This document shows positions 11,181 through 25,400 of a stretch of 64,000 nt of DNA, one piece after another. The stretch is taken from the NCBI GenBank assembly GCA_003991915.1, contig RQTK01000513.1, positions 1-64,000 on the forward strand, read 5' to 3'. The number at the start of each line of letters is the position of its first letter. Within the stretch, counting starts at the first letter, position 1. The notes under the pieces are model-generated. The model saw only the letters and a list, made by a program, of their open reading frames with translations, was not told the DNA's origin and ran no database searches. Both the position numbers and the translations under genes were made by a program. The stretch comes from Elysia chlorotica. Lineage: Eukaryota > Mollusca > Gastropoda > Plakobranchidae.

Positions 11181-13897
11181 AAGACTGACGTTCGACAAGT
11201 TTATGTGCTGCCACACAATAGACAGGGCGCGGATACCATGACTGCTGACTCAGCTGATCACATTAAACTGGCACTGACCCAACCAGTAGGGAACGAAAGC
11301 GCCAGAGCTCGAACCACTGACATTTTGCATCGGAAGCTGATGTTCTGCCCCATGGCCACCGCTCCCCTCATAAACAAAACAAGAAAAAATAAAATAAAAT
11401 ATAAAAAAATCCAGCCAACTCTAGTTACAGAGAAAATTTTCAACCTGAGCTGCATGCAGTTAATGAGTTGATACAATATTAGTCCTAAAATTTGATTTCA
11501 AAGAAAACCTTACCTTTGTAAGCAATCCTTTTCAAAACAAAAATAGAACATTTTAAATTTTTTAAATGACCATCTACTATCTAGTGTATTAACTTTGAAT
11601 GATACTCTTGAAATTAACAAAAATATAGAGCTGATGGTAAGAAATGCATACAATGTTCAAATATTTTTTTTACTTTTTCAAATCCATATTTTTGTTCTGC
11701 CTCACTTTCAGTGCAGCCACTGTCAAAACATTGAGTGTCAAACCAAGTTTGATCTTCTAAAAAGAAAGGTTAGTATGATTTGGTGAACAATGTTCCATTT
11801 CATATATCGACTCATTATCTTTTTGATGCTAAAATTATTCTCAGCATTGTCAAAGTTTTACTGTACCCAATGCAATACTGCAATCATAGTTCCAACATCT
11901 TTTAAGACAGATCTTCAAAAACTGAAGTGTCCTCACAGGTTTTAAATGTATTTATTGAAATAATCGAAATGAGAGGTTAAATTTTCTCCATTAAGCTAGT
12001 ACATATCATTATGAATAATAAAAAATGTTCTATCAGTACCATATGCTTTTTGGGGAAATTGCTTATCAAGCATGGCTTAGTTAATTAATATTAAATTTGT
12101 GTTCGAAATTCTGTAAGTACTTTTTCTTTTGGGGAAAGCAGAATGTTTGTTCAATATGAAAGGCGATTCTCCCAAAGCCATATAGTGATTGAATTGTGAA
12201 GCTCTAATCCAAATTGAAACGATGGACTATTTATAAGTAATAATACATGTTTAAATATTCACCTTTCAGCATCACTGCAGACGCTGCGGGAAATGTTTCT
12301 GTGACAGTTGCTCTAACAATGTAATTGCTCTTCCTCGCATGTGCTTCATTGATCCAGTACGTCACTGCATGTCTTGTTTCTTAGTGACCAAGAAGGAAAA
12401 TGAATTTTTTGATCGACACATAAAAAATCTTATTGCAGGTAAGTTAATAGAATTGGTAGTCCTTTTTTTTCTTCTGAACTTCAAATTATTTTTAATTGCC
12501 AGCTGCTTATATTTTCCAAATCGAATAGCAAAGTCAACCCAAAGAATTTTTGTTAAGGTTGTCAATACCAGTACCACAGCCTGTGCAATTATATTATTCA
12601 TATATGCAGATTTGTTATTTTTTCTTCACTGTAATTATTGTTTAAATGAGTTTTTATTTTCATCTGTCCATGATGCCATCAGAAAAATCTTATTATGAAA
12701 CATATCTGTTGTTAAACTCGATTTTTAATTTTTGACACATAGTGTTTAAAGTATGGCTTACCCCCCTTGCTTTGTGATTTCATGCATTATAAAAAACAAA
12801 CAAGCAGTGAAACAATTCACTGCGGTAAATGATCAAATATTTAATTTTCAGACGTACAATATGATCTTATCCCAATAAACTTGTGAGCTATGCTGACAAT
12901 GATAATAAAAAGGTGGCAATTTTAGTGCCTAAAACATAATTACAGATTACATCAGATCAATCACATAACAGCAGAGCTGAATAGACTATTGCATGTTAAC
13001 AGGTGGACGGTTCCGCATACATGCAGATGAAAGCAATACCAACCCTGGAAAGATTTTCAGCTGCCTTTTATCATCAGATCACAGGTAAATATTTTACAGC
13101 CTTTTTTCAACGAAGCAAACAATTTAAAAAAGGAAAATAAAGTTAAAACATCTGAAAATAATAGAGCCTTTTTTTTTTCTTCTTCTTTTTTTTTTTCTCT
13201 TAATAAAAAGTGTGTAAACAATATGAAAAAAAGCATAAAATGTGTTGCGTGGCTAAACAACAGACACTTTAGTTTTTAAGAAAATAGAAATGTTGTTAAT
13301 GCTGAACTTAAAAGCTTGAGATATATGGCAGTTTACTTTGTATACTCTTAAAATGTTCAACTGTCAATATTTTTCTGTTTCACTTTTAATTAAGAGAGTT
13401 CTTATATCATCCTGCAGAGCTATCACACACACACTTTTATTATGTCCTGACATACCTTATGCTTGTCTTAATTACAATCTACTTGTACAGTTTATCTTTG
13501 TCACTGATGATCATTTTCTTTATGAAACATAATCACCACACTTTTCACAGTTTTTTAATAGACATTTATCTAATTCCCCCCCTCCCCCATCTCACAGAAA
13601 CCTCAATTTTGAAGGAGACATTGGAGACACTCAAGAAAAGATTTGCATTGACAAAATAGATGCTGTTCAGATTGCAGCAGCAGAAACAGACCAGCAAGGT
13701 AAGCTGTTTTAATTCCTATTGAGTTTTGTTTTAATATTTCTCTACCTTTATGCAAAAAGACAAAAACAAAAAAAAACGAACAAAAATCTTGATTTAAAGT
13801 TATAGAAAAAATGCACACAAAAAAACAGCAAAAAAATACACTTTTTATTTTTTGTTCTAATAAAAAGATAACTCACACCTTATTACTATTATTTTTA

Positions 13898-13950
<53 letters not shown>

Positions 13951-16382
13951 ATAAGTAGAAAAAAATGTATATTTTGTTTGCTTTGTCATTGTTCTAATAA
14001 TTTACTGCACATATAAGATTTTAGAACATATTCAATTTTGAATATATTTTATCATTGATGTTCAGTGAAACAACAATTTTTTCACATCTTGGGCTTTATT
14101 CAGATACAAAATATTTCTAAATATTAAGCTCTGTTTATTTAAGAATAAACAAAAAGTAATCTTTGTAAAAATTGTGATAAATGATCTCACACAACTGTCT
14201 GCCTGCGCTCGTCTAGTTTTTGCCTGGCCTATCCCTGAGTGCCCGTTGTGGTCGTTGACCCTCTGTAAACTTGGGCCTAGTTCACTTGCTGATGCTAAAT
14301 TTAACCTTTTGGTGTTTACGTATTTCAATAATGTTTTTTATTAAAAACTGAGTCTTTTTCAATGTAAAATAAAAAATCAAATGATTGAAAGACTAAGAGG
14401 GATATTGTCTCATGCTTTGGAATAACAGTATATGTTAAATAAGGGTTATTTAATAATGCAATGTTTTTTTAATGGAGTGGAGTTTATTATGTCCCTGTGA
14501 CACAGAGTAGTAGAAGCCATGGAAAATGAGCAATGAACCAACAGTAAGACCATCGAAAATTAAAAAAACCCAAAGATAAATGTTTTTCCCTTATAACCTG
14601 TAAATTTCTTGTGGGCGTTGCCACGCTTTCGTTTGTATGTCCAGATTGATCTGTTTAATGTGGGTTATTTCAAAGCTTCTATAAGATTTAATTCCAATCC
14701 AAGGACCAATATGCACAGTAATGGGCACGTGTGAAAAGTGTTTGCTGGAAACCTTAATGTTCTGCTCTATTTGTGTCATCTTGTTCCAAGGGACTGGATC
14801 ACTGTGTGAAGCTACAATCTAAAGTACAAAGGAACGAAAAAGACCTTATAAAAAAAACAACTAATAGTGACGCAAAATTGTTATATTCACATACTTGTCC
14901 CCAAACCTTACGCTAATGAATGGCACAATTTTTGTTAAAATTCTGGGTCATATATGGAAACTAAATCAATAATTGAGAGATCAATCACAAATGCACAAAG
15001 GAGAAATAAAATTATCACTGGCACATACCAAAGAAAGAATCCCGTAAAAGCACAGTAAAATGAGCGATGAAAACAATTTTTTGAGTGTCTCATGTAGCAG
15101 AAAGAGATCTTTTAAATGATACTAAACTTGACTTTGCTTAAAGATTAATTGGAATGTGTGCTTTTCCGACCATTTTCTCCTTGCATGGCTGACTCAGCTA
15201 TTCCAAGGCACATTCCCTGATAATGCCGACCTCACCTGTCAGATCAAATTTCCGCAGATGGTTAATCTTGTCTGCCTCACCACATGATCAACATAAATCG
15301 TCTCATAAGCAGAAAAGCGTTAAAGCAAACAGCCGTGCTCAGGAAACAAAATACTTAACCCTGACTGTATGTCATGTTTTGTGCACTGGGCTCCTAATTT
15401 TCAGGAAGCCGAAATATATATTTGTAAATGCATACAATTTCAAACGAAAATTCCATATGAAGTATAAAAAAAAAATTATTAAAAAACGCTTGTTGTTTTT
15501 TAAGCCTCCAGTATATGGTTAAGGTTTAAGAAAAGGCAATGTAAAGGGAGGAGACAGAACAAAAAAAAAAAAAAATTATGTTTTGAGTTTTATGAATCTT
15601 TATGCACTCTGATACTGTGGTATCCACCTATTATGATTTGTTAAAGATTAATGGGGTCTAAATCGCTTATTTTTTTTTTCTTAAACAGGCAATCTTATCG
15701 GAACAGGGATAGCTATCAGATACACGAATAGTATTGGCAACATGGTGATGCTGAAAATGGAAGTGGAGAATGGCTCAAAACGTAAACAAAGTATGACTTG
15801 GATTGCTTCTATGCAGAAGGTAAATAACAGATGCTTTTCTTGTCAAATTTAGTTGTCTAGAAAAGAACAAATGGTTTAGTTTCCTCTATTTAGTTTTGAC
15901 GTATTAATTTTTAATTATGTGGAATGAACAAAAGATGATCTTGACTTTTTATCTAATTATCTTTGTAAAAATGTTAAACAAGGTGATATAACATTCCTAA
16001 GAAAGATATGCATTATATTAACCTTAATTTACAATGTTCTTAAAAGATTTTTTAATTTTCAGAATTGAAGATACACGTCTATCTTCATTTTTTTTTTTAA
16101 TCAGGAAGGATTTAATCATATTTTTAAAAGTTTAAAAAAATCAGAAATTTTGTCTACTCATATGCAACTATCAAGTCTATCAGTGTATCTATTCTAAAGA
16201 AAACTTATCGTCAAATAAAAAATACATCTTAATGACAAGAGTTGATTTTAAATTTTAAATACCCCCATCTCAATAAAATTTTCAATACTATAGTGTGAAA
16301 GGGTTTTACATAAACAGCTGTTTTCACATTTCAGGCATTCAAACTTGTGCAAGACTCCAAGTCGACTGGCTATGATCCATGA
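10750..16382 (+). CDS. ZFYVE21: Zinc finger FYVE domain-containing protein 21
   Basis: The seven coding exons are 10750-10869, 11712-11768, 12270-12438, 13003-13084, 13598-13698, 15689-15819 and 16335-16382 (TGA). All junctions are GT-AG and phases agree, giving 235 codons, close to the 234 residues of human ZFYVE21. The ATG sits in a purine-rich context (gaagATGG) and starts MANSQKRLVKSRSGLRMV, matching the family's N terminus. The FYVE-type finger spans about residues 37-96: a WVPD motif, then four Cys pairs at C41/C44, C62/C65, C70/C73 and C92/C95, with the basic RKHHCRRCG signature split across the exon 2/3 junction. Residues about 105-235 correspond to the C-terminal PH-like domain. ZFYVE21 (ZF21) binds phosphoinositides on endosomes and is reported to act in focal-adhesion turnover and Rab5-endosome signalling. 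Two extra residues lie between the first CxxC and the KFD motif compared with human. The 5' UTR start and the poly(A) site are not determined. Confidence 0.95.
11170..11380 (-). repeat. tRNA-derived SINE in ZFYVE21 intron 1
   Basis: On the minus strand it has a head with a B-box-like 'tggttcgagctc', then 'ctggttgggtcagtgccagtttaatgtgatcagctgagtcag' as dispersed fragments, then 'gcagcacataaacttgtcgaacgtcagtcttggg'. The same order is found at 35.63 kb (+) and 45.0 kb (-). It is the best preserved copy for defining the family's core. Confidence 0.7.
13885..13948. repeat. (TTA)n microsatellite in ZFYVE21 intron 5
   Basis: A run of ATT/TTA units with a few T-rich interruptions at its 5' end; non-coding. 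Confidence 0.9.
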
Positions 16383-19300
16383 TGTTTTGTTGAACCATTA
16401 ACTTAAGAACACAACTGTCAGTTTCCTCCTATGGCCAGCAGAACTTTCAAAATGTCTCACTTCTCCACAAATAATAGGATATTTCAATTATCCTAATGAT
16501 ATATGATAAATCTGGATGAGTATGCTTTGTTAAGTGATCATCTTTTTTTCTCTCCTTTTTTTTAAAATGAAAACCCCTACAAATGTAACTTATCTGTAGA
16601 CGTTTCACTGTTTGTTTATCATTGGGACATATAAAAAAGGAATTTTATCTCTTGATTTATTTATCACTGCAGTGATATTTACAATCAAAGAAGAATATTG
16701 TAAATTGTGCAAAGTGTATTTTTCTCTTTTAGACTTAGTAGTAGGGAAATAATTCTAATTTGGTTTTAATAGAAATAGAAAGGTTATAAGTGGTGAAATT
16801 TCATTCATCAATTCTACATAGTTTACTCATCTTAATCAGAATCAGTTTGTTTATTAATTTTCATATTATGTAAAAAGTTTAATTTTCTCTTAATGAACTG
16901 GCTAGGGAAATGTCTGTGAAAAGTTAATATTGATTTTTCACTCTGAAACTAGTTATCATGCTTGTGCTGAATTGATTGTTATGGGCTTTAAAAAGTGTTA
17001 GTTTTTATGTTCACAGTTCAGTTGAAGTTAAAATGGTTTGGATACTATTATAATTCTAATAGAGTAATATAACAATTAAGATCTGTTGTCAAGTTAAGTC
17101 TCCCATTAAAGGTTTTAATTATCTGTTTGTTTGTTTTTCACTTCTAAAAATCTGAAAATTTGATACATTTTTGGAGGGTATGCAAATTCAGTTCCATTTT
17201 CCATTGAAAGAGTAATTATTAAAAGTATATTTTGGTGGTCAATTGTACTTTTCTATAATTCTTCCTTTAGAAAACAGTTCAATTTGGTTATAAGAAGGAA
17301 GGCTGAAGACAAAAATTAAATATTGATCTCCATTTTAAGTGTGTAAAAGACCTCAGTTTATGACTTAAACTTTATTAATATCATGCATTTGTGGTCTGGC
17401 TTTCAGTAGGTATAAACATATAAACATTGACACGCTTTATCTAAAGGTTTTTGTATATAGTGTATATACATCCCATTTTTAAAATGAAAATTAGCATAAA
17501 TCCTCATTGATGTGAAAGAAAGCCAAATGGAGCTGTTGGTTTAATCAGTCCATATTGATGATTTTATTCATGGTTTATTTTCATGTACTTCTTGGTAATA
17601 GATAATTGAATACTTACAAACTTTGGTATACAAAATTTAGTTTTGCAAGGTCAAGAGTACATGTATGTCCAAATCTACCCTTTTTTGTGAAACTAAACAA
17701 AGAACTATTTTGCCTAAAGTCTAGGCTAAATTCCCAGCAACATGGGCAAAAAAAGAGGAAAAAATGGAAAGTGTGGAGCTTAGGTGAAATGTAAAGGATG
17801 TTGAGACTGAAGCTTCAATTCAAAACAGTTTTTGTTGTTGTAAAAGTTTATTTTGTGACTTACCAGTAGAAAAAAATGTAAAATTGAAGAGAGAAACTCT
17901 ATATCTTTTTGTCAAATTTGCTAACAAGTTTACAGGTTGGTGCATTTGTTTTTAAGAGAGGATAGGTCTGTATTCAAAATTTAAAAAAAAAAAAAGAACT
18001 TGAAAGTGACAAGGTTGGAGAAGCCGGGCTAAAAATAGACCAGGTCCAAGTGAGATAAAAAATCCTATATTTTCCTTTTTTTTGTTATATAGAAAACATT
18101 GTTTCTGAAAAGGACCAAAGACAGTTATCAATACCACTTTGTTGTCAAAGCCAAAAGCAAAAAAAAAAATGTTTTTGGAAAAGCATTTTTTCTGTGGAGC
18201 CTTAACTGCTTCTATTATCTTTCCCCCATCCATTCTCTTAATCATGGAGTGTCGCCTCAATACTCATGTTCTTGTTGTTTTTTAATAATCTTTGTTATTT
18301 TGCTAAAATATAATAACATATTTTCCTAAACATTTTCAGTGTGATAGGTAGGTCACACAACGCCTACTGTATGTATGAATTGGCTGCGAAAGTGCCTCCA
18401 TTGTGATAGTGCTGATATATTAAATTGTTTTAGAGACTTTATTATTTTACTCTTGTACTTTAGTCTGAAACAAAAAAAAAACAAAACAACAATTACGAAA
18501 AGCAAAAATAAAAAAGGGCAAAGACACTTTAAGACCAACAAAGTGAAATACAATGTTGTTTTAAAGTAAATTTTTTTTGGTATTTTTCAGAGTAATATTT
18601 TCAACTTCTTGTATTAATCTTATGTCGTGTAAAGAGATATGGTACCCATTATTATTCAGGAAATTAAAAAGGGTATCTGAACAACATAGGATTTTAGAAT
18701 GTTCATTGATGGAAAATAAATATGAATTATGTTTTCATAGTGCTAATGTTAATGCCGTAACTAACGTATATCTCATTTTTATTTGAAAGATATGTGTTTT
18801 TTTTCTCATAGATATTCATGAAAATGATGGAAAGCATCATTGCGAACAATCATATTTCTAATTATGTCATTTGAATGTATGTCAAGATATTATAATTTAA
18901 ATAAGTCTTCACAAAAGTTTTATCTTTCACTTGTATGTTTTTTTAATCAATCTTATGTTAGAAATCTTCAAACTTTGATGTTCAAGACTGAGTTGAAAAA
19001 CCGTTTCATTTCAAAATAATTTTTTGTTGATTCCTATTTTTCTCTTTGTCCCATCAATGGAAAATCTTGGTGGCTCTTAAGAATGATATTCTTGGCAATC
19101 TCATGCAATACTGCTTATTAAGATAATGATAAAAATGGCTGTTCTTTTAAAATAAATTTTGAATTTCGAAGTTTGGATGGATTATGACTATGAGACCCGA
19201 GATGTAGCTTTTCTTATTCTTTATATATAATTATGACACATGTATACATGTACTTACAATTATCACTTACATTATAATTTTTTTTTTTTTTAAACCAAAG

Positions 19301-21434
19301 TGCCTTTTATCTATCATGTCTCCTTTTTATGAAAATGTTTACTTCATGTTCTGAAAGTGTTATGAATCCTAATTATCATCCATGCTCATTAGTGTTGTAT
19401 GTATTTTTAGCCTCAAAGTGTAAAATGCAAAAAAATGTTTTGCTTTCTCAGGCAAAAGTATGCCAAGTTGGTAAAATAAGAAAAAAGTGTGAAATACAGT
19501 ACAGAGAGATAAGTGCAGGGGAATGTGGATAAGTCAGTTCCTAGAGATTTAAATAATACGTTGGATTCTAGCCAGGGAAAATGAGACTTCCCAAAGGGCA
19601 TGATTTATTTCAGATTGTTAAGTTCCAGACGATTTCACTTTACATGTGGTCAACTGGAATCTTATAGTGCTACATAGAAAAGCTGAACCTGTAAAAGCCT
19701 TATGCTGTTTTAAAAGGGTTTTTTTTTTCAACTGATTGCTTATTATAATTATATTATAATACACAAAAGACCCTATTATATAATGCGAAAGTGATCCTTG
19801 TCTACACCACAAAAATTGTTGATAATGTGTTGTCACTTATATTGTGTAATTCGAAAAAATATTCATGATGAAATTTAATACCTGTATTAATTGGAAATCA
19901 AGCTTTTCCTGCTTTTAGAGAAATTGCAAGAACATTTTCATAAACTAGGGAAAGGGTAAAGTCTCAGTTTTTTCTGTAAATGACAGAGAAATTTTATTTA
20001 ATTTTTACCACCATCTGATCAAGGAGCTACTTAAAGTCATAATCTTGGCAAGCTGTGTAGTTGAGAACAATTTCAAATATGTGATAGTTTTATACCTAAA
20101 AGTATATAATATATACTGTCACCATGTAATATTTTATCATGTTGTAATGTTCTTATTAGCAGTCATTATATACAATAGTAATAGTCAGCATTGAATTACA
20201 TTCAGCATCTTGCTTGCTTCTATATCCTTATGTAAGCCCTCAGCAAATTATATCTGTTAATAGTAGCAACTGCTTCTGGTGCATGTTTCACTCTACACAT
20301 CTGACACATGTTTTTGATATATTACAATAATATTACAAACCTGTCTTTCTGGTCATTTTTGTTTTGTTTTTGCTGTCTTATACCTTCACATTATAATTAT
20401 ATGAGACTACAAAATAATTGTGTGGGGCGGGGGCAATATTCATTTTGAATTTTGATTTGCATCGCAATAAATATGATGTTGTTTGATTTACTTTATGTCA
20501 TCTCTTTTTCGTATTCAAGTATGTAATTATTTCACTTCATATTTGATGATATTGAATAATAATGAAGATATATGTTACATGAAAGACATGTGTCCTACTA
20601 TTTTTGTTTCATAAAATCAAGTTCAAAGATGTATATTTGTTTTTGTACCCATCTAAGAAATATCCCGTGATCAATTTTGAGCAATTGAGGTTCTTAAAAA
20701 AAATGTACTGCATCAAATTATCAATTCAAAGCAGCAAAGATGAAACATATGTAATAAAATTATTGTTGTTGTAGAAGTGAAAACAAATCAGAAGTTAATG
20801 TGCAGCAACTTCTAGATGCACCCTGACTTTTTCCAAACTTATAAAACAAGGAACAGTTTGATTTCAAAATATTGTAGGTACTTAAACATAAATATGAGTA
20901 TTTATTTTTTTAAGAAATTGGACCTTAGCCCATAAAGCTTGACGCTGTGAAAAAACTACAAGCCTTGTGCTAGGCAACTTCACTGACTTAGTACCTCCAG
21001 ACTGGGCATTGCAGGATGCAAAGTAACTGAGACTGGTAGTGGGCCTTCACTCATCCTTTATTCCTCCATGAGAAACTTGTTTATGGGTATATAGGCTCTT
21101 AAAATATCAACCAAAACCAATGAAATTGATGAATAGTTTGACAGATTTTCGTCCTCCAACTCGCAATATGAAGGTTATATCACTGATCACAGCCCTCTAA
21201 GAAACCTAAGTAGGCTTGTAATTGCATCCGTTCACTTTTACACTGTACTGAGTTTATTTGGACAGTAGGCTGACAAGAATTGCCGGCGGGTGCTTCTGTT
21301 AATAATATTTGATCATTACCGCCTCTTGATAGCTCCGTCTGTCGTGGCCTGCTTTCTCAAGCAGACGGTGCCATACTCTGAAAATCTAGTCTGACATTTT
21401 TTCCAGAAATTCATGGAATGTAGATCTAATTACA

Positions 21435-21560
21435 TATCAGTAGCGTTGGTTCAATAGGGGCGTATCAATGGTTCAGTCACTAGTGTCCGGGATTGAGTAG
21501 CACTAGCAGGGAGTCCAAGGTTCATATCTTTATTGTCGCCGGCTTTTTTTTCCACACACC
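21435..21560 (+). repeat. tRNA-derived SINE head, degenerate
   Basis: The order 'atcaatggttcagtcactagtg' (A-box-like), then 'ggagtccaaggttcatatc' (B-box-like), then a T-run resembles a decayed tRNA-derived pol III unit. It resembles the unit at 21,645. Confidence 0.45.
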
Positions 21561-21644
21561 CCCTTTTCCTGCCATCTCATTAGGAAATCTGTAGCACATT
21601 ACAATTATTTGAAGATAGAATCCAAAGAAATATAAAGTGCCAGA

Positions 21645-21725
21645 TATCTCTACCATGAGTGCTCTGGATTGAAGAGTAGGAGGTCAAAGGTTCGATTCTC
21701 TGTTGGTATTTCCATTTCTGTATTG
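21645..21725 (+). repeat. tRNA-derived SINE head
   Basis: It contains 'accatgagtgctctggattg' followed by 'ggtcaaaggttcgattctc', spaced as the A and B boxes of a tRNA. It lacks a clean acceptor stem, so it is a SINE head and not a tRNA gene. Confidence 0.5.
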
Positions 21726-22434
21726 CAGAACTTTCAATGGGACTACAAGAGCTCTAAGTAAATAACTTCTCAGTGCAATTGAAAAATATACTTGAATCTG
21801 AAATAATAATAAGAAAATCCCACCTGACTCATTGGGCGATTTTCAGAGCACTGCGGAGGTTAATTCAAATTGGAAAAAAAGGAATACTAAAAAAAAAACA
21901 AAAAACAAAGATATCAAAAGATATGTTCATCTATCAGGTTTATTTCTTTCAACAATTCTCTCATAATTATCATCATATATATATTAATTCTCACTTGCAG
22001 AAAAAAAAAAGTGATGATCTGAGATGACTGGAAAAAAAAGATGTAAAGCTAAAATAAACGACAGTAATAGACCAAAAGCTCCTATGAGTATGATCCACAA
22101 TTCTTCACATGAATTGGTATGGAATAACATAATTTACATAAGTACCAATAAGGAATCTACATATTAAATGATCTTTAACAAGCATAAAACTGTCAAAGAG
22201 AAGTAATTCACATAGGTAGACCCATGCAATAACTGCAAAATTAGAGCTAGAAAAAAAAAATCCATACAATGTGTAATAAATTTTTTTAGATTTTAAGGGC
22301 CCAAACATAAGGATAAGTGTTTTGTATGCTTTTTGACATGAAACAATTTTGACATGCACAGATGATAATTATAGGATATTTAAAAAAGCATTAAAAATGT
22401 TTTTCCTAGATCTAGTAGTGAGCACTGTATTTGG

Positions 22435-25400
22435 TTAAAGACACAGAACATTTGTCACGTTAAGATTAGTTTTTACTGTTTGTATCAAGTCGTTAAGAGC
22501 ATTCAACGACTTTGCAAGCAGCTCTGCACTTGGGGCCAATTCAATGAATAAATTAAGACACAGCCTACACTTGTGTAATGTCAGACATAGAGATGAGAAT
22601 CTTGCAACGCTTTTGAACATATCCTCTTTGTGACAACTTGACTCAAGAATTTGTAAATCATTTAAAAGACTTCTAACACAACTGTCTAAAAATGAGACAA
22701 ACTCTGAGTCAATACGAAACCTCAAAAAGGACTGATGACAAAAGTCTATTTCTGTTCCCGTTTGCGATCTTTGTGCAAGGCAGTCTTGTGGAGAAGAAAG
22801 CAACTGTTCGCTTTGACCAGGGTTTAAAACTTTTTCAATGCATAGCATGATACTCCTTGTAAAAGCAATATGATCCAAGTAGGTGTTCATCTCCCCTTTA
22901 TCAAAAAGCCTTTCATTGGACTCCTGAAAAATAATGAAAAGATCTGTTTGTTGTAGGTAAACCAAGTAAATTAAAATTACCATCTGTACATCATTTCATT
23001 TCATATTAGACATATAACTTAACTGCATTGAAAACAAAAGAAAAGAAATGATCATCTCATCTGCGTTGAAATGAAAGGATAAGATTCCATCTTCTTGTAA
23101 GTCTTCTTTTTAAATTATTTTCATGCAAAATATTGAATAATCTTTAAAACTGCAACAATTGTTTTGAATAGAGTATGATTAGCTTGCTCATTCTCCTTCC
23201 CCATTGCATTGCTTGGGACTAATATCAGCAGAAAATACATTATTACACAATCATTTTTGTTTAGATCAACATATCTAAGTAGATTTAAAAAAAGTAACTA
23301 ATAATAATTTACACCTGACCATCTATGTGTATCAAATAGTAGCCGTTGGTGATCATTTTGCTCTGTTTGAATTTGGTTTGTTGGTTTCCAAACATCCAAC
23401 TAAGCTTTATTACTGGTGGGGACGGACATCTGAGAATTTATCTGTTGCTTTCAAGACAGAGCAGTGATAATAGGACATTTGTCTCAGCACCTAACATTAT
23501 ACTGATAGATTCCCGACCAGTAGGGAAAAAAAAGGCTTCTCCATTTAGCTGTGCAGATTTCTGTGGTAGGAAGGTCTTCAGTTTGTAAATAATGAACCAA
23601 AACATTTTCACATTAAATTTTACAAACATCTTTAAATGTTTCCAAAAACTATCAGGAGCTAAATGTTTTCAATATGACGGAAAAGAGGCATTCTTGAAAT
23701 CCAATAAAACTATTGTAGTGTGTTAGTGAGAAACAGATTTACAAGTCCACGGTTATTTGAATTTATATTGTCAAGGCTGGGCGTCTAGGTACAGCCTCTA
23801 TTTATTTCCTTATGGACGAAAAAACAACTTACTTTGACATCACTTGTACAATCCTGTAAAATCCATGAAATAAGACACTGAAGCACTCCACTGATATCCC
23901 TTGATCCATGATATGACAAAAGCACACTGGGCAGAATGTGCAAGGCATAACTTGACTGGTAAGAGCCTGTTACAAGATGAGTGATATAATATTTATGCAT
24001 AACACAAACATTACCCTATATAAAAACATAAGAGCAGATATACTTTTAACAGCTGATTGCTGCAATTAAAAAAAATTACATTCTTTACATATATACTAAA
24101 TTGAGGAGTTTGCACCTATGAGTAAAAAAAAAAAAAAGTTGAATCTTCAGCATTTGCAGACAACAAAAAACAAAATCACCATATCTGTTGGGTTATAATA
24201 CTGGGCATTGATAAACTTAGAGCGTAATAGTAATGATTATTTAAAAAAAAAAAAAATTAAATCTTTGTTAAATAAGACAATAGTAATCCGCCGCAATTGA
24301 GGTTAATTAAGTTGACAGTTTTTCTGCTCCATTCAAAATGCTTAAGAGAATCAAATCTTAGAAGATTAGATATAACATATGAAGGGTATTTTATATGCGA
24401 TAAATTAGTAATTGAAATGAAAAAAAAATGGTTTCAGTTGACTATGAATTAGTGAGAATTATAAATATTAAATCTGCAGCAAATGTAAAATATTTTCTAT
24501 ATTCCTATGGCACATTCTATTTGAAAGCAAATGATGTCCAGCATTTTTTTTTCCTCAAAAAGAAGATGACAATTCCTTTATCATACACAGCTATATTACA
24601 GATTTTACAGCTCCTAGTAAAAATTCTCTGAACTTGGTAAATTCAAGCCAACAGTTATGAGTAAATTTTCCCAGCACACCACACACATGCTGTGTGGGTT
24701 GATATGCTTTTGTGCTAGCACCTTTTTGTATTTATCTGCACACCTTTCATTTCAAATAAAAATCAAAGCTTTGAACTTTTACACATTTTTTAACATTCCT
24801 CAAAACAGTGCGCACACAAGGAGTAGGCCTTAAATCATGCGATGTGAAAAGTTTAATAAACACCCCCTGACATACTTAATAAAAAAAAGTGAAAGGACTA
24901 TCAGATACCGTAAGTCAAATTTCAGGTTAACTTTCTTTTACTTTATTTCATTTTTTTTGAAATCTTAAAAAAAAAGGATCTCTGCTATTTAATACAGATA
25001 GACTGGCATCACTTTCAGACATCTGAAAAACAGACTGCTTAATAGTCCTGATACTCAGAAATATTTGTAAAACAAAAATGCAACTGTATTACAATTGATA
25101 TTTGCTATCTTCTGGGGAAAAAAGCACATTTTGGAATTGGAAGTCTGTCAATAAAATACCTTCCTTTCTAATAAATTAAATTCATTTATGCCACTATTGA
25201 AAACTTACGAATGAAAAAAGAGTGAAAGTAAATATATTTGTACCATTCTCTTTTTTTAACACAGAGCACAGCACCGATGCTGCTATCTCCTTAACTTCCA
25301 AGTCATCATCTTGCAGCAAAACTGCCAGAGTGCTCCATACGGTATACACAGACTTTCCTAAGAAGAAACAACAAAACAAACAAAAAATAAGAAAGCGTGA

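Larger units (their letters stand above)
16383..22434. other. Convergent 3' flanks of ZFYVE21 and THADA
   Basis: No coding exon was recognised. The region probably contains the ZFYVE21 3' UTR; candidate signals are ATTAAA near 17,316 and AATAAA near 18,714, 19,153, 20,468 and 20,755, but none can be preferred. For THADA on the minus strand, a tttatt at about 21,940 (AATAAA on the minus strand) would give a 3' UTR of about 0.5 kb. tRNA-like SINE heads lie at 21.44-21.72 kb. Confidence 0.5.
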
